This document shows positions 1 through 8,540 of a stretch of 64,000 bases of DNA, piece by piece (position 1 is the stretch's first letter; every line of letters starts with the position of its first letter). The translations under genes were made by a program, and so were the position numbers. This stretch comes from an uncultured Carboxylicivirga sp. (lineage in GTDB: Bacteria; Bacteroidota; Bacteroidia; Bacteroidales; Marinilabiliaceae). The stretch is taken from assembly GCF_963668385.1 (NCBI RefSeq), contig NZ_OY764327.1, positions 4,746,501 through 4,810,500 on the forward strand. The letters run 5' to 3'. The notes beneath the pieces were generated by a model, which had not been told where the DNA came from, ran no database searches, and saw only the letters and a program-made list of their open reading frames with translations.

Positions 1-33
1 AGGCAAACTTAAAAATACGTTCAATAAATTCAT
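1..33 (-). CDS. Possible start of YajC-like preprotein translocase subunit (partial)
   Basis: A minus-strand ATG at 33-31 opens a frame that reads MNLLNVFLSLP to the window edge. A purine-rich GAGAG stretch lies just upstream. In Bacteroidota the order nusB, DUF1573 lipoprotein, yajC is common, and this is the position directly after the DUF1573 gene, so yajC is the natural candidate. Only eleven codons are visible, so this rests mainly on synteny. Confidence 0.4.
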   Translation of the reverse strand, partial: MNLLNVFLSLP

Positions 34-59
34 AACTCTCTATTATATTTCAAATTCTC

Positions 60-452
60 TTACTCTACATCGGCCCAGATCCTCAGCTCTCTTACTCCGA
101 GTGAGTCGTTAGCCAAAACTTTTACCTGTTTAACCTGACGACCGCTCCATCCTCTTGTATCAAAAACCATCTCAACAAAAGCAGAATCGCCAGCCCTAAC
201 CGGAGTTTGTGGATATTTCACATCTGTACATCCACAGCTTTTTTCAACATTTAGAATCATTACGGGTTCAATACCTGTATTGATAAATGTAAAGCGATGC
301 CCAACTACATCACCTTCATTTAAGGTTCCAAAACTAAAAGATTTTTCTTTGAATTCAACAAAACCTTTACTTATTCCTTTTCGCTGGTTTTTATTATTAC
401 CGCACGAAACTAATAAGCATAAAACAATAAATGAAGTAAAAAACAATCGCAT
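60..452 (-). CDS. DUF1573 domain lipoprotein
   Basis: This 130-residue protein has a short hydrophobic signal with lipobox LVSC (Cys17), so it should be a lipoprotein exported across the inner membrane. The rest is a single DUF1573 beta-sandwich-like domain, recognisable from FGTLNEGDVVGHRFTF, the phrase FINTGIEPVMILNV and the hallmark SCGCT motif. The biochemical role of DUF1573 proteins is not established; the fold resembles ASH/MSP-type domains. It starts 3 bp after the nusB stop and is almost certainly co-transcribed with it. The nusB-DUF1573 pair is a recurrent Bacteroidota arrangement. Confidence 0.85.
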   Translation of the reverse strand: MRLFFTSFIVLCLLVSCGNNKNQRKGISKGFVEFKEKSFSFGTLNEGDVVGHRFTFINTGIEPVMILNVEKSCGCTDVKYPQTPVRAGDSAFVEMVFDTRGWSGRQVKQVKVLANDSLGVRELRIWADVE

Positions 453-455
453 ATA

Positions 456-1391
456 CTATGCTTTTCCAGGTTTATTAATGATTTTTTGCTCGATCAAATG
501 TTCAACTATTTTATCTAACACACCATTAATAAACAATCCACTTTTATTGGTAGAGTAAAATTTAGCGATCTCAATATATTCGTTCAGCGAAACATTAACC
601 GGAATATTTTTGAATTCGGTAATTTCCGCAATAGCAATTTGCATCAAGATAATATCCATATAAGCCACCCGGTCGTAATCCCAGTTTTTGGTAAACTTTT
701 TAATCAGCTCCATATTTTCTTTATGGTTAACTAAAGTTTTACGCAAAAGCTTTTTTACAAAATCGTAATCTTCTTCATCCTTAAACTCAGGGAGAAGTCG
801 CTCACTTGAACCGTTTTCTTTAGAAAAGCCTTTTACTGTTTTTACGACCATTGAAATAACAAATTCAATTTCGTCGTTCCAATAAACACTTTGCTCTTCA
901 AACAGTGAAAATAAGCCATCGTAAGGTGCAATAACTTTCTCAATTAGCTTAGCAATAAATTTAGTATCCAATTCATAATCACCTGATTGAGTTTGCATGT
1001 ATTCTTCAAACATCTGCGACTTGGTGATAGCTTCAAATACACCCTTTACTACTTCCGGATTATTTACCCATGGATCTCCGTTTTTAGAGTTGTAAGCTAA
1101 CAATTCAGTATTATCAGCTAATTGCAACAATAAAGCATTTTCGACAAAACGTAAATTGGGATTCAAATCTTCTTCGGTAGGACGATTCTTTTGTCTACGC
1201 ACCTCAATTCTTTTCTCTGCAAAGGCTTTTAAATCCAACAGCAGCAATAGAAAAGTATGATATAACTCGTGAGATTTGGTAATGCTATGAAATAACTCTT
1301 TTTCGGTTTGCTGAATGGATGATTCACCTTTTTGATAATGTGCGTAAGCCATTTGCATAACCTTTACCCTTAACAATCTTCTACTTAACAT
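456..1391 (-). CDS. nusB: Transcription antitermination factor NusB
   Basis: The protein has 311 residues, about twice the length of E. coli NusB, which is usual in Bacteroidota where an N-terminal extension precedes the conserved domain. The C-terminal third carries the NusB fold: WDYDRVAYMDIILMQIAIAE near residues 230-250 and NVSLNEYIEIAKFY followed by FINGVLDKI near 260-290. NusB binds boxA RNA with NusE and suppresses termination in rRNA operons. The ATG at 1391 is preceded by a perfect minus-strand TACTTTTG promoter element. It heads the operon with the DUF1573 lipoprotein. Confidence 0.93.
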   Translation of the reverse strand: MLSRRLLRVKVMQMAYAHYQKGESSIQQTEKELFHSITKSHELYHTFLLLLLDLKAFAEKRIEVRRQKNRPTEEDLNPNLRFVENALLLQLADNTELLAYNSKNGDPWVNNPEVVKGVFEAITKSQMFEEYMQTQSGDYELDTKFIAKLIEKVIAPYDGLFSLFEEQSVYWNDEIEFVISMVVKTVKGFSKENGSSERLLPEFKDEEDYDFVKKLLRKTLVNHKENMELIKKFTKNWDYDRVAYMDIILMQIAIAEITEFKNIPVNVSLNEYIEIAKFYSTNKSGLFINGVLDKIVEHLIEQKIINKPGKA

Positions 1392-1419
1392 CCTATAAGA
1401 ACTTTTTTACTATTTGCTG

Positions 1420-1427
1420 CAAAAGTA
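1420..1427 (-). promoter_or_regulatory. Bacteroidota -7 element upstream of nusB
   Basis: Read on the minus strand the bases are TACTTTTG, a perfect match to the TAnnTTTG consensus used by the Bacteroidota primary sigma factor. It lies about 29 bp upstream of the nusB ATG, giving a leader of roughly 20 nt. No clear -33 TTTG is seen. Confidence 0.55.
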
Positions 1428-1746
1428 GAGTTTTTTTGGTGGATAATATGCATTTTATCATTAAAAATAAATGTTAAAAAAACACATTATTATCTCTTCC
1501 CAAACTCTGTTTAATTAATTCTGATAAATCGATTAATATATTTTATTAAATAAAATACACCTGTATTTTCATTTCATATCTATTAAAAGGTTATATTTTT
1601 CACCTGTTTAATAAATTGTAATTCTGTCACAAAAGCTTTATTTAATATACGATACAGCTGCTCATACCTTCAAACAGTTTGTGTAAAGAAGATTAAAAAA
1701 CATTGAATTTTTGTAAAAAAAGATTGGTTAATACCGAAATATTTAC

Positions 1747-1754
1747 CACTTTTG
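1747..1754 (+). promoter_or_regulatory. Probable promoter of the DUF3276 gene
   Basis: CACTTTTG matches TAnnTTTG with one mismatch, and ATTG (1723-1726) lies 20 bp upstream as a -33-like element. The same ATTG-20 bp arrangement occurs before feoAB. Transcription would begin near 1761, which supports the ATG at 1790 over the in-frame codons at 1703 and 1766 as the real start. Confidence 0.4.
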
Positions 1755-1789
1755 AAGCATACAATATGTTTCCTAAACGTAAAAACACA

Positions 1790-2158
1790 ATGGAAGGATT
1801 TGATAAAAAAGAAGAAATTGAAAAGAATGAAAGAGAGGAGATCTTTTCAAAAGCAGTAAGGGCAGGAAAACGCACATACTTCTTTGATGTAAAAGCTACT
1901 CGAAAAGAAGATTATTACTTGACCATAACTGAAAGCAAAAAAAGATTTGATCAGGATGGTAGGTATCATTTTGAAAAACATAAAGTTTTCTTATATAAAG
2001 AAGATTTCGATAAATTTATCGACGGTCTGCAGGAAACAATTGATTTCATCAAAAAGAACCACAACTTTGATTTACCACAATCAGAAAGAGTATTAGAAGA
2101 AGAAACTATTTCTTCGAGAGAATACACTAGTGTTGAGTTTGAAGACCTGCATGAATAG
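1790..2158 (+). CDS. Pur-alpha-like DUF3276 family protein
   Basis: With the start at 1790 the product has 122 residues. It matches the bacterial PUR/DUF3276 family: the core reads GKRTYFFDVKATRKEDYYLT, then ITESKKRF, HFEKHKVFLYKEDFDKFIDGL and an acidic tail. Family members form a PUR-repeat fold that binds single-stranded nucleic acid, as shown for the Borrelia homologue; the cellular job in Bacteroidota is not defined. An in-frame extension to 1703 exists, but its sequence (MNFCKKRLVNTEIFTTF) does not look like the family and spans the probable promoter. The gene stands alone and ends in a shared terminator hairpin. Confidence 0.85.
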   Translation: MEGFDKKEEIEKNEREEIFSKAVRAGKRTYFFDVKATRKEDYYLTITESKKRFDQDGRYHFEKHKVFLYKEDFDKFIDGLQETIDFIKKNHNFDLPQSERVLEEETISSREYTSVEFEDLHE

Positions 2159-2176
2159 TATTTTTATTACGAAATA

Positions 2177-2205
2177 AAAAAAGGCTGTTTTTAACAGCCT
2201 TTTTT
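2177..2205. terminator. Bidirectional rho-independent terminator
   Basis: Stem AAAAAAGGCTGTT with loop TTT and complementary arm AACAGCCTTTTTT, flanked by A- and T-runs, between two convergent genes. Its right arm overlaps the last codons (Lys-Lys-Gly-Cys-stop) of the minus-strand gene ending at 2191. Confidence 0.9.
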
Positions 2206-2505
2206 ATTATCATATTTTCCCGTTTTGTCTTCAATAGTAACATCGTTAACCGAATGGGATTGAATTTTTAAATTACAAAGCAAACTTTCAGCTCCTTCTC
2301 CCTCATAGCACGCTTCCTGAGCCTTTAAAACAACCTCCATCACTTCGGAGTATTTACCTTCTATCACAGTTTCAAAAGGTGTAACTCTATACTTTAAACC
2401 TGAATTTTCGATTATAGCTATTGCTTTATCAACTACTCCGTATGTTTTAGCCGGATCGGTAAATGGTAGAACCTGAATGGCTACATTAACTTGTTTATTC
2501 TTCAT
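2191..2505 (-). CDS. Thiamine-binding (MTH1187/YqgV, DUF77) family protein
   Basis: The 104-residue product matches the small MTH1187/YkoF-like family: VNVAIQVLPFTDPAKTYGVVDKAI at the N terminus, the GLKYRVTPFETVIEGKYSEV core and a second half with hydrophobic strands. Known members are ferredoxin-fold proteins that bind thiamine or its hydroxymethylpyrimidine part; the physiological role is mostly unproven. The last codons form one arm of the terminator at 2177-2205. It follows an unknown gene by about 31 bp on the same strand and is probably co-transcribed. No thiamine biosynthesis genes or TPP riboswitch are seen nearby. Confidence 0.8.
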   Translation of the reverse strand: MKNKQVNVAIQVLPFTDPAKTYGVVDKAIAIIENSGLKYRVTPFETVIEGKYSEVMEVVLKAQEACYEGEGAESLLCNLKIQSHSVNDVTIEDKTGKYDNKKGC

Positions 2506-2536
2506 TATTGTATATTTCTGTAGCCATTAAATATTC

Positions 2537-3271
2537 TTATTCTTTCTTTTCCGAATTATCAATGGCTTTTTTTATTTGGTTTAATGTTAGTTTTCTTGAG
2601 TTTGTAATCATCATTCGGCCATCAACAAAATCTCCCATCTCATTGCAGCTTTTTATTATACTACCTAAAAACTGTTTTAATCCAACCTCTAATGGCACCA
2701 ATGCTGTAAGCGTAGCAAAGTAACCAAAAAATCGCAGGTCTTCCAACTCTGCCTCTTTACTTTTAAATGCATGATAAATTTCTTTGGCAACCACTTGTTG
2801 CTGAAAATCGGAGAAGTATTTTTTAGTTCTGGCCTTAATCACAATAAAATAACGGAGCTTTGTCCCTTTTCCTCCCAAACCAGTAGAAATAAATAAAGGT
2901 GGCTTGTCCAAAAGTGAGCTTTGCATAAGCATTTTACTTTCCTGATATGCTAAAACACTCCATTCCATCAAAGATTTATCAGGTTTTTGACGATATGCTT
3001 CCAACGTTCGATATGCTTCAACATTATTTATCGAAGCAAGTTTTGATAACAAGAGTCTTTTTTCGTTAAGACTCATTCCATCATCAAAGAGCCTATTTTT
3101 ATCTTTTAGCACTTTTTCAATATCAATTGTTTTCTTTACTACAGCACTCTCCTTCAAATACTCCATCTGTAATCTCAAATCAATCTCCTCTTCTAATATC
3201 ACAACATTGTTGCCATATTGTTTGATCTTATCGCTAAACCTTTCCATTAATGTGTTATCTTTAACCCGCAT
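2537..3271 (-). CDS. Conserved-looking hypothetical protein, function unknown
   Basis: I do not recognise a family. The product (244 residues from the ATG at 3271) is soluble, rich in Lys, Leu and Glu, with no signal peptide or membrane segment. The middle is predicted mostly helical (MSLNEKRLLLSKLASINNVE), followed by a region with a beta-rich stretch (LRYFIVIKARTKKYFSDFQQ). A TTG at 3289 would add six residues; I prefer the ATG. Upstream neighbour on the other strand is feoAB; downstream on the same strand is the thiamine-binding-type gene, 31 bp away. Confidence 0.65.
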   Translation of the reverse strand: MRVKDNTLMERFSDKIKQYGNNVVILEEEIDLRLQMEYLKESAVVKKTIDIEKVLKDKNRLFDDGMSLNEKRLLLSKLASINNVEAYRTLEAYRQKPDKSLMEWSVLAYQESKMLMQSSLLDKPPLFISTGLGGKGTKLRYFIVIKARTKKYFSDFQQQVVAKEIYHAFKSKEAELEDLRFFGYFATLTALVPLEVGLKQFLGSIIKSCNEMGDFVDGRMMITNSRKLTLNQIKKAIDNSEKKE

Positions 3272-3367
3272 TAAACCTACAGAATTCAATTATACCATCG
3301 GAAATACAAAAAATTCAACAAAATTAAATCCCCATATGTTGGTATTGTAACAACCAATCGTGTAATC

Positions 3368-3375
3368 TATTTTTG
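3368..3375 (+). promoter_or_regulatory. Promoter of the feoAB operon
   Basis: TATTTTTG is a perfect TAnnTTTG element, with ATTG (3344-3347) 20 bp upstream as the -33-like element. Transcription should start near 3382, about 42 nt before the feoAB ATG. No palindrome resembling a classical Fur box is obvious by eye. Confidence 0.6.
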
Positions 3376-3423
3376 TAAACGAAATTAATAACAAACCGTT
3401 TCAAGTTTGAGGATATTTTTTGA

Positions 3424-5898
3424 ATGAAATTATCGGAACTAACTAATGGCAACGAAGGCGTTATCGTAAAAGTTAAGGGACATGGTGCCTTTCGGAAACG
3501 CATTTTAGAAATGGGTTTTGTAAAAGGCAAAAAGGTAACAGTTATCAAAAATGCCCCACTAAGAGACCCCATAGAATATCAGATTCTAGAATATAAAATA
3601 TCTCTTCGCCGCAGTGAAGCTGACTTAATTGAAGTGGTAACAGTTGAAGAGGCAAAAGAAATACAAGCACAGGAATATCATGGAACATTTGATGATGAAC
3701 TATTAAAGAAATCGGCAACTCATAAACACAAAACCATTAATGTGGCTTTGGTTGGAAACCCTAATTGTGGAAAAACAACCATCTTCAATTTTGCTAGTGG
3801 AGCAAAAGAGCATGTTGGGAATTATAGTGGAGTTACAGTAGATTCAAAACTAGCTACGTTTAACCACAATGGTTATAAGTTTAATATCATTGACTTACCG
3901 GGCACCTATAGTATATCGGCTTACACTCCTGAAGAAACCTATGTAAGAGAATATATTCTTGGAGAAGCACCCGACATTATCGTAAATGTTGTTGATGGAT
4001 CTAATTTGGAACGCAATTTATTTTTAACCACTCAACTAATCGATCTTGATTTAAAAGTTGTTGTGGCTTTAAATATGTATGATGAGTTAGAACGGAATGG
4101 AGATGATTTTAACTATCATAAACTAGGAAAGATGCTGGGTATTCCCTTTATTCCAACTGTTGGATCAAAGGGAAAAGGATTAGATAATCTTTTTGACAAA
4201 TTAATAGATGTATATGAAGATAAAGAATCAATTTTACGTCATATTCACATCAACTATGGCGATTTAATTGAAAATGCCATTCAAAAAATTCAGCCACACC
4301 TTAAAATCCAAAAGGGTGATATTAAAAACCGCATGTCGCCGCGCTATATTGCTATTCGGGCGCTTGAAAAAGACAAACAGCTACTCGATTTTTTATCTAA
4401 AAAGGGTATTTATAACGAATTACTTGTTGAGATAGAAAAACAAGTCAATAAAATTGAAAAGCAAATCGGTGAAGATACCGAAACATTAATTACCGATGCT
4501 AAATTTGGGTTTGTTGCCGGAGCTTTAAAGGAAACTTTTAAGGAAAAACCACGCACACGCAGACGAACAACCGATTTGATCGATAATGTTTTAACACATA
4601 AATACCTGGGATTTCCGTTTTTCATCTTTTTTATGTGGCTTATGTTTATGGCTACATTTCGCTTGGGCGAATATCCGATGAATTGGATTGATGCCGGTGT
4701 TGGTGCTTTATCAGACTATCTATCGAATACCATGGCCGAAGGTTCTTTTAAACACTTATTGGTTGATGGAATTATTGGAGGTGTTGGTGGTGTCATCATA
4801 TTTTTACCCAATATTCTGATTTTATTTTTGTTTATCTCCTTTATGGAAGATACCGGTTATATGGCTCGAGCGGCCTTTATTATGGATCGTATCATGCATA
4901 AAATGGGTTTACATGGTAAATCGTTTATTCCACTGGTAATGGGTTTTGGTTGCAACGTTCCGGCCATAATGGCAACTCGTACCATCGAAAACCGAAATAA
5001 CCGGATACTAACGATGCTTATCAATCCATTTATGTCGTGCAGTGCCCGTTTACCGGTTTACATTCTAATTATTGGAGCATTTTTTCCTGAGCATGCCAGT
5101 ACGGTATTATTTGCAATGTATGGTTTGGGTATTCTAATAGCTGTAATTATGGCTCGCCTGTTCAAACGATTATTATTTAAGCATGATGATGTACCATTTG
5201 TAATGGAGCTTCCTCCCTATCGAGTACCAACTTTACGAAATTCACTTCGTCATATGTGGCATAAGGGATACCAGTATCTTAAAAAGATGGGAGGAATCAT
5301 CTTAGTAGCTTCCATCATTATATGGTTTTTAGGATATTATCCTCAAAATACAGAATTAGCCAATAAATACGATTCTCAGATAGAGCAATTACAATTAACA
5401 AAAGCTAATTCAGCTGATTCTTTACAAAAACAGAATATCCAAAAACATATTGTTCAGCTTCATGCCGAAAAAATGAGTAAGCTTCAGGAAGAGACTTACA
5501 TTGGTCAATTGGGACAAGTAATTAAACCTGTAATTAAACCTTTAGGTTTCGATTGGAAAATGGGTGTTAGTTTAATAACCGGAGTTGCAGCAAAAGAGAT
5601 TGTGGTTAGCACCATGGCAGTACTTTATCAAAGTGACGATGGCGATGAAAACAACACTCATCTAATGAAGCGTTTAAGAGAAGAAAAGTACGATAACGGC
5701 CAAATGGTATTCAATAAAGTAAATGCCTTAGCCTTTCTTGTTTTTATTCTGATTTATTTTCCATGCGTTGCTGTTATTGCCGCAATTAAAAAGGAATCGG
5801 GTACCTGGAAATGGGCTTTATTTACCATTGTTTATACAACGGGTTTGGCCTGGATTTTAGCATTTACCGTGAACCATATTGGAAACTGGATGTTTTGA
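3424..5898 (+). CDS. feoB: FeoA-FeoB fusion, ferrous iron transporter
   Basis: This 824-residue protein joins FeoA (SH3-like, residues 1-75: LSELTNGNEGVIVKVKGHG, then RKRILEMGFVKGKKV) to FeoB. The G domain has G1 GNPNCGKTT (about 111-119), G2-like GVTVD, G3 DLPG and G4 NMYD. The membrane part carries the Gate motifs GFGCNVPAIMATRTIEN and GVAAKEIVVSTM. FeoB imports Fe2+ across the inner membrane; in most other phyla FeoA is a separate small protein, whereas the fusion is frequent in Bacteroidota. All core motifs look intact. A small membrane protein gene follows at once, and a promoter element lies upstream. Confidence 0.95.
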   Translation: MKLSELTNGNEGVIVKVKGHGAFRKRILEMGFVKGKKVTVIKNAPLRDPIEYQILEYKISLRRSEADLIEVVTVEEAKEIQAQEYHGTFDDELLKKSATHKHKTINVALVGNPNCGKTTIFNFASGAKEHVGNYSGVTVDSKLATFNHNGYKFNIIDLPGTYSISAYTPEETYVREYILGEAPDIIVNVVDGSNLERNLFLTTQLIDLDLKVVVALNMYDELERNGDDFNYHKLGKMLGIPFIPTVGSKGKGLDNLFDKLIDVYEDKESILRHIHINYGDLIENAIQKIQPHLKIQKGDIKNRMSPRYIAIRALEKDKQLLDFLSKKGIYNELLVEIEKQVNKIEKQIGEDTETLITDAKFGFVAGALKETFKEKPRTRRRTTDLIDNVLTHKYLGFPFFIFFMWLMFMATFRLGEYPMNWIDAGVGALSDYLSNTMAEGSFKHLLVDGIIGGVGGVIIFLPNILILFLFISFMEDTGYMARAAFIMDRIMHKMGLHGKSFIPLVMGFGCNVPAIMATRTIENRNNRILTMLINPFMSCSARLPVYILIIGAFFPEHASTVLFAMYGLGILIAVIMARLFKRLLFKHDDVPFVMELPPYRVPTLRNSLRHMWHKGYQYLKKMGGIILVASIIIWFLGYYPQNTELANKYDSQIEQLQLTKANSADSLQKQNIQKHIVQLHAEKMSKLQEETYIGQLGQVIKPVIKPLGFDWKMGVSLITGVAAKEIVVSTMAVLYQSDDGDENNTHLMKRLREEKYDNGQMVFNKVNALAFLVFILIYFPCVAVIAAIKKESGTWKWALFTIVYTTGLAWILAFTVNHIGNWMF

Positions 5899-5902
5899 TG
5901 AT

Positions 5903-6106
5903 ATGATACAAGAAATTATTACATATCTGATTGTTGCCTGGGCTTTTTACAAAGTTGGTGTATTCTTTTACCGGATATTTAAACCTTCGAAAGGAACATC
6001 TTCTTGTATTAGTGGCGGAGCTTGTCCATCATGCGAAGCAAAAACCAGTTTATTTAAAGACATAAAAAATGGAAAGTATCCAACTTTAGTTGAAGATATA
6101 AAGTGA
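5903..6106 (+). CDS. FeoB-associated Cys-containing small membrane protein
   Basis: From the ATG at 5903 the product has 67 residues: one N-terminal transmembrane helix (IITYLIVAWAFYKVGVFFY) and a short cytoplasmic-looking tail with three Cys, CISGGACPSC. This matches the FeoB-associated Cys-rich membrane proteins found after feoB in many bacteria, proposed to assist FeoB in the place of FeoC. An earlier in-frame codon at 5879 would overlap the end of feoB and place polar residues before the helix, so the ATG is preferred. It starts 4 bp after the feoB stop. Confidence 0.82.
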   Translation: MIQEIITYLIVAWAFYKVGVFFYRIFKPSKGTSSCISGGACPSCEAKTSLFKDIKNGKYPTLVEDIK

Positions 6107-6115
6107 ATCATTAAT

Positions 6116-6156
6116 AAACAACAAGCCCCGATAGCAGATATCGGGGCTTGTTGTTT
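6116..6156. terminator. Bidirectional rho-independent terminator
   Basis: An 18-bp perfect stem (core AACAAGCCCCGATA / TATCGGGGCTTGTT) around loop GCAGA, with A-rich left and T-rich right flanks. It separates the convergent feo operon and pepD. Confidence 0.93.
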
Positions 6157-6174
6157 ATATAGTATTTACATTTA

Positions 6175-7629
6175 TTATTCTGGTATGTTTTTTAGAACAT
6201 CGAGTAAATGATTCCAAAATTTTTGAACGGTTTCAATATTGATACGCTCGTCTGGCGAGTGAGCTCCTTTGATTGTCGGTCCGAAAGAAACCATATCCAT
6301 ACCCGGATATTTCTCTAAAAACAAACCACACTCCAATCCTGCGTGTATTGCTCTTACCAAAGGCTCTTTCTCAAACAATTGAATGTAAGAATCTTTTGTA
6401 ATCTGTAATATTTCCGAATCCGTGTTTGGTGTCCATCCAGGGTAACCATCGGTATGAGTCACCTTTGCTCCCGCCAATGAAAAAACAGATTCTACCATAT
6501 TGGCAATATCATCCTTGGCACTTTCAACTGAGCTACGTTGACTTGTTGTAACAATAATGGAATTATCCACTACTTTAACTGAAGCCAAATTAGTAGATGT
6601 TTCAACCAAACCTTCAATATCACGACTCATTGCTATTACGCCATGCGGACAAGCATATAAAGCATTTAAAAGTCGTTTTTGCGTCTCCTCATCTATCATT
6701 TTTTCAGGACGATCAACCGATTCCAGTTTCATACGAAGCTCAGGCTCGGTAACTTTATGCTCCATCTGAACATCATGAAAAAATAGATTTAAGGCAATAC
6801 GGGCTGGTTCTTTATATTTTTGAGGAACAATACAAACAGCGCTTGCCTCACGGGCAATTGCGTTTCTAAGATTACCACCATCAATGGAAGCCAAACGCAT
6901 ATCGCAATCGCGTTGCATTTCCCACAAATAGCGATTAAGAATTTTATTGGCATTCCCTAATCCTTTCTCGATATCATCACCCGAATGCCCACCTTTTAAT
7001 CCGGTAACAGTTACTTTAAAAGCGAAGCCATTTTCAGGTGTGTTTTCATATTCAAAAGGAAATTCGGCAATGGTATCTACACCTCCGGCACAACCAATAA
7101 ATAACTCACCTTCATCTTCCGAATCAAGATTTAATAATACACGAGAATTAAAAAATCCTTCTTTTAACTCAAAAGCACCGGTTAAACCTGTCTCTTCATC
7201 AACGGTAAATAAACATTCGATTGGACCATGCTCAATATCTGTAGATGTTAAAATAGCCATTTGAGTTGCAATACCAATTCCATCATCAGCCCCAAGTGTT
7301 GTACCATTGGCTTTTACCCAATCTCCATCAACCATTGGCTGAATAGCATCTGTTTCGAAATTAAATTTAGTATCATTGTTTTTTTCGCAAACCATATCCA
7401 TATGCGATTGTAAAACCACCGATTTTACATTTTCAAAACCTTGGGTAGCTGGTTTCGAAATTAGCACATTACCAATATGATCTTTTTTTGCTTCAAGATT
7501 ATGCTTTTTGGCAAAATCGAGCAAAAACTGAATTATTTTTTCTTCTTTCTTTGAAATCCTGGGTACTTGACATATTTCTTCGAAATAGTCCCATACTACC
7601 TTAGGTTCAAGATTTGATAATTTACCCAT
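6175..7629 (-). CDS. pepD: Aminoacyl-histidine dipeptidase (peptidase M20C)
   Basis: The 484-residue product is a full-length PepD/carnosinase-like cytosolic dipeptidase. Metal ligands and catalytic residues of M20 are visible: SHMDMV (His76, Asp78), GADDGIGIA (Asp115), DEETG (Glu145/146), LDSEDEG (Asp169) and a C-terminal GAHSPDERI histidine. The lid/dimerisation domain follows TGLKGGHSGDDIEKG. It hydrolyses Xaa-His and related dipeptides. No clear promoter is visible, and the gene stands 38 bp downstream of the SirB1-like gene on the same strand, so it may be the last gene of a three-gene operon. Confidence 0.93.
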   Translation of the reverse strand: MGKLSNLEPKVVWDYFEEICQVPRISKKEEKIIQFLLDFAKKHNLEAKKDHIGNVLISKPATQGFENVKSVVLQSHMDMVCEKNNDTKFNFETDAIQPMVDGDWVKANGTTLGADDGIGIATQMAILTSTDIEHGPIECLFTVDEETGLTGAFELKEGFFNSRVLLNLDSEDEGELFIGCAGGVDTIAEFPFEYENTPENGFAFKVTVTGLKGGHSGDDIEKGLGNANKILNRYLWEMQRDCDMRLASIDGGNLRNAIAREASAVCIVPQKYKEPARIALNLFFHDVQMEHKVTEPELRMKLESVDRPEKMIDEETQKRLLNALYACPHGVIAMSRDIEGLVETSTNLASVKVVDNSIIVTTSQRSSVESAKDDIANMVESVFSLAGAKVTHTDGYPGWTPNTDSEILQITKDSYIQLFEKEPLVRAIHAGLECGLFLEKYPGMDMVSFGPTIKGAHSPDERINIETVQKFWNHLLDVLKNIPE

Positions 7630-7667
7630 TATTAAAACATTTATTAATTAGGATATTAGTTAAGTTA

Positions 7668-8537
7668 CTATGTAAAAAGGGTTAAAAAATGAGCAACTTC
7701 TTTTTTCTTGGCTTCATCGCCTTTGTTTTCATAGGCATTAACCAAATTATTAAAAAGTCGTCGTACTATTACTTCGTTATCGCATGGTAAAAAATACTCG
7801 TCTTTAATTTCGAGTTTTTGTTGCTTAATAAAATACTCAATTTCTTTACGGCCTAATACAGCTCCCTTATTAATTGGGTTGATGTAGAACATAACCGAAG
7901 TTGTATCTACAATGGATCCCTCCTCAACAACTGCAGATTCGTCCATAAAAGCCAGAATAAAGTTCTTAGGCAGATTAACCCCAAAAACAGGTAATCCCAG
8001 CTGATTACATAAAAGCGAATAAATTATTGACAACGAAATAGGGTTTCCTTTCCGAGTTGTAAGAACCTCGCTGATAAAGTTATTCTCGGGTGCTAAAAAA
8101 CGACTTGTATTTCGCGAATACTTGTGTTCATCGAACAATACATGATTAACAACCCTTATTTTTTCCAGCGAAGTAAGATGCTCATTAAGCTCCATCCAAA
8201 TTTCTTTCTTTAGTTGGGCTAATACATCCGTTATATTCGAAAGGGCAAGCTCAGGATACTGATATTTACAAACCAGGTACACACCTTGTAAAAGATCCTG
8301 ATGATCGGTTTTAAGCCATTTTTTCAATTCGCTGTAAATATCTTTCAGCTGAATATTATGAATGATGCTTTCAATCCTCTCCTGAAACAAATTGCTAAAC
8401 GAGTTTTCCCACGCCTCTTCCAACTCGGGAACAATATCCACTCTTTCTTTTAACAATTCATTTTCAACCGAAGAATAAATCTCTTCATTCGGATCATCTA
8501 ACAAAGTAATAAGAGCTTGTATCCTTTCTTTCTTCAT
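7668..8537 (-). CDS. SirB1-like transglutaminase-core protein
   Basis: This 289-residue protein matches the SirB1/transglutaminase-like core 2 family: RKGNPISLSIIYSLLCNQLG, then LPVFGVNLPKNFILAF, near residues 165-205. The N-terminal half is helical, HEAT-like. In this family the transglutaminase fold is often without a proven activity, and I cannot assign a substrate. It begins 3 bp after the stop of the nucleoside phosphorylase gene, so the two are translationally close and co-transcribed. Confidence 0.8.
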   Translation of the reverse strand: MKKERIQALITLLDDPNEEIYSSVENELLKERVDIVPELEEAWENSFSNLFQERIESIIHNIQLKDIYSELKKWLKTDHQDLLQGVYLVCKYQYPELALSNITDVLAQLKKEIWMELNEHLTSLEKIRVVNHVLFDEHKYSRNTSRFLAPENNFISEVLTTRKGNPISLSIIYSLLCNQLGLPVFGVNLPKNFILAFMDESAVVEEGSIVDTTSVMFYINPINKGAVLGRKEIEYFIKQQKLEIKDEYFLPCDNEVIVRRLFNNLVNAYENKGDEAKKKEVAHFLTLFT

Positions 8538-8540
8538 AAA

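Larger units (their letters stand above)
1392..1789. other. Divergent AT-rich intergenic region, nusB / Pur-like gene
   Basis: About 400 bp with no gene I can support. It holds the nusB promoter element (1420-1427, minus) and a weaker element for the Pur-like gene (1747-1754, plus). It also has an AT-only perfect inverted repeat (arms TATTTTATT / AATAAAATA, 1539-1557), which in such AT-rich DNA may be chance. Confidence 0.5.

Noticed and set aside
1539-1557. Perfect AT-only inverted repeat as an operator
   Set aside because: In a region almost wholly A and T such repeats are expected by chance; no position or conservation supports a site.
6557-7264. Plus-strand open frames opposite pepD
   Set aside because: They are antisense to a full-length, motif-complete gene and have no recognisable content.
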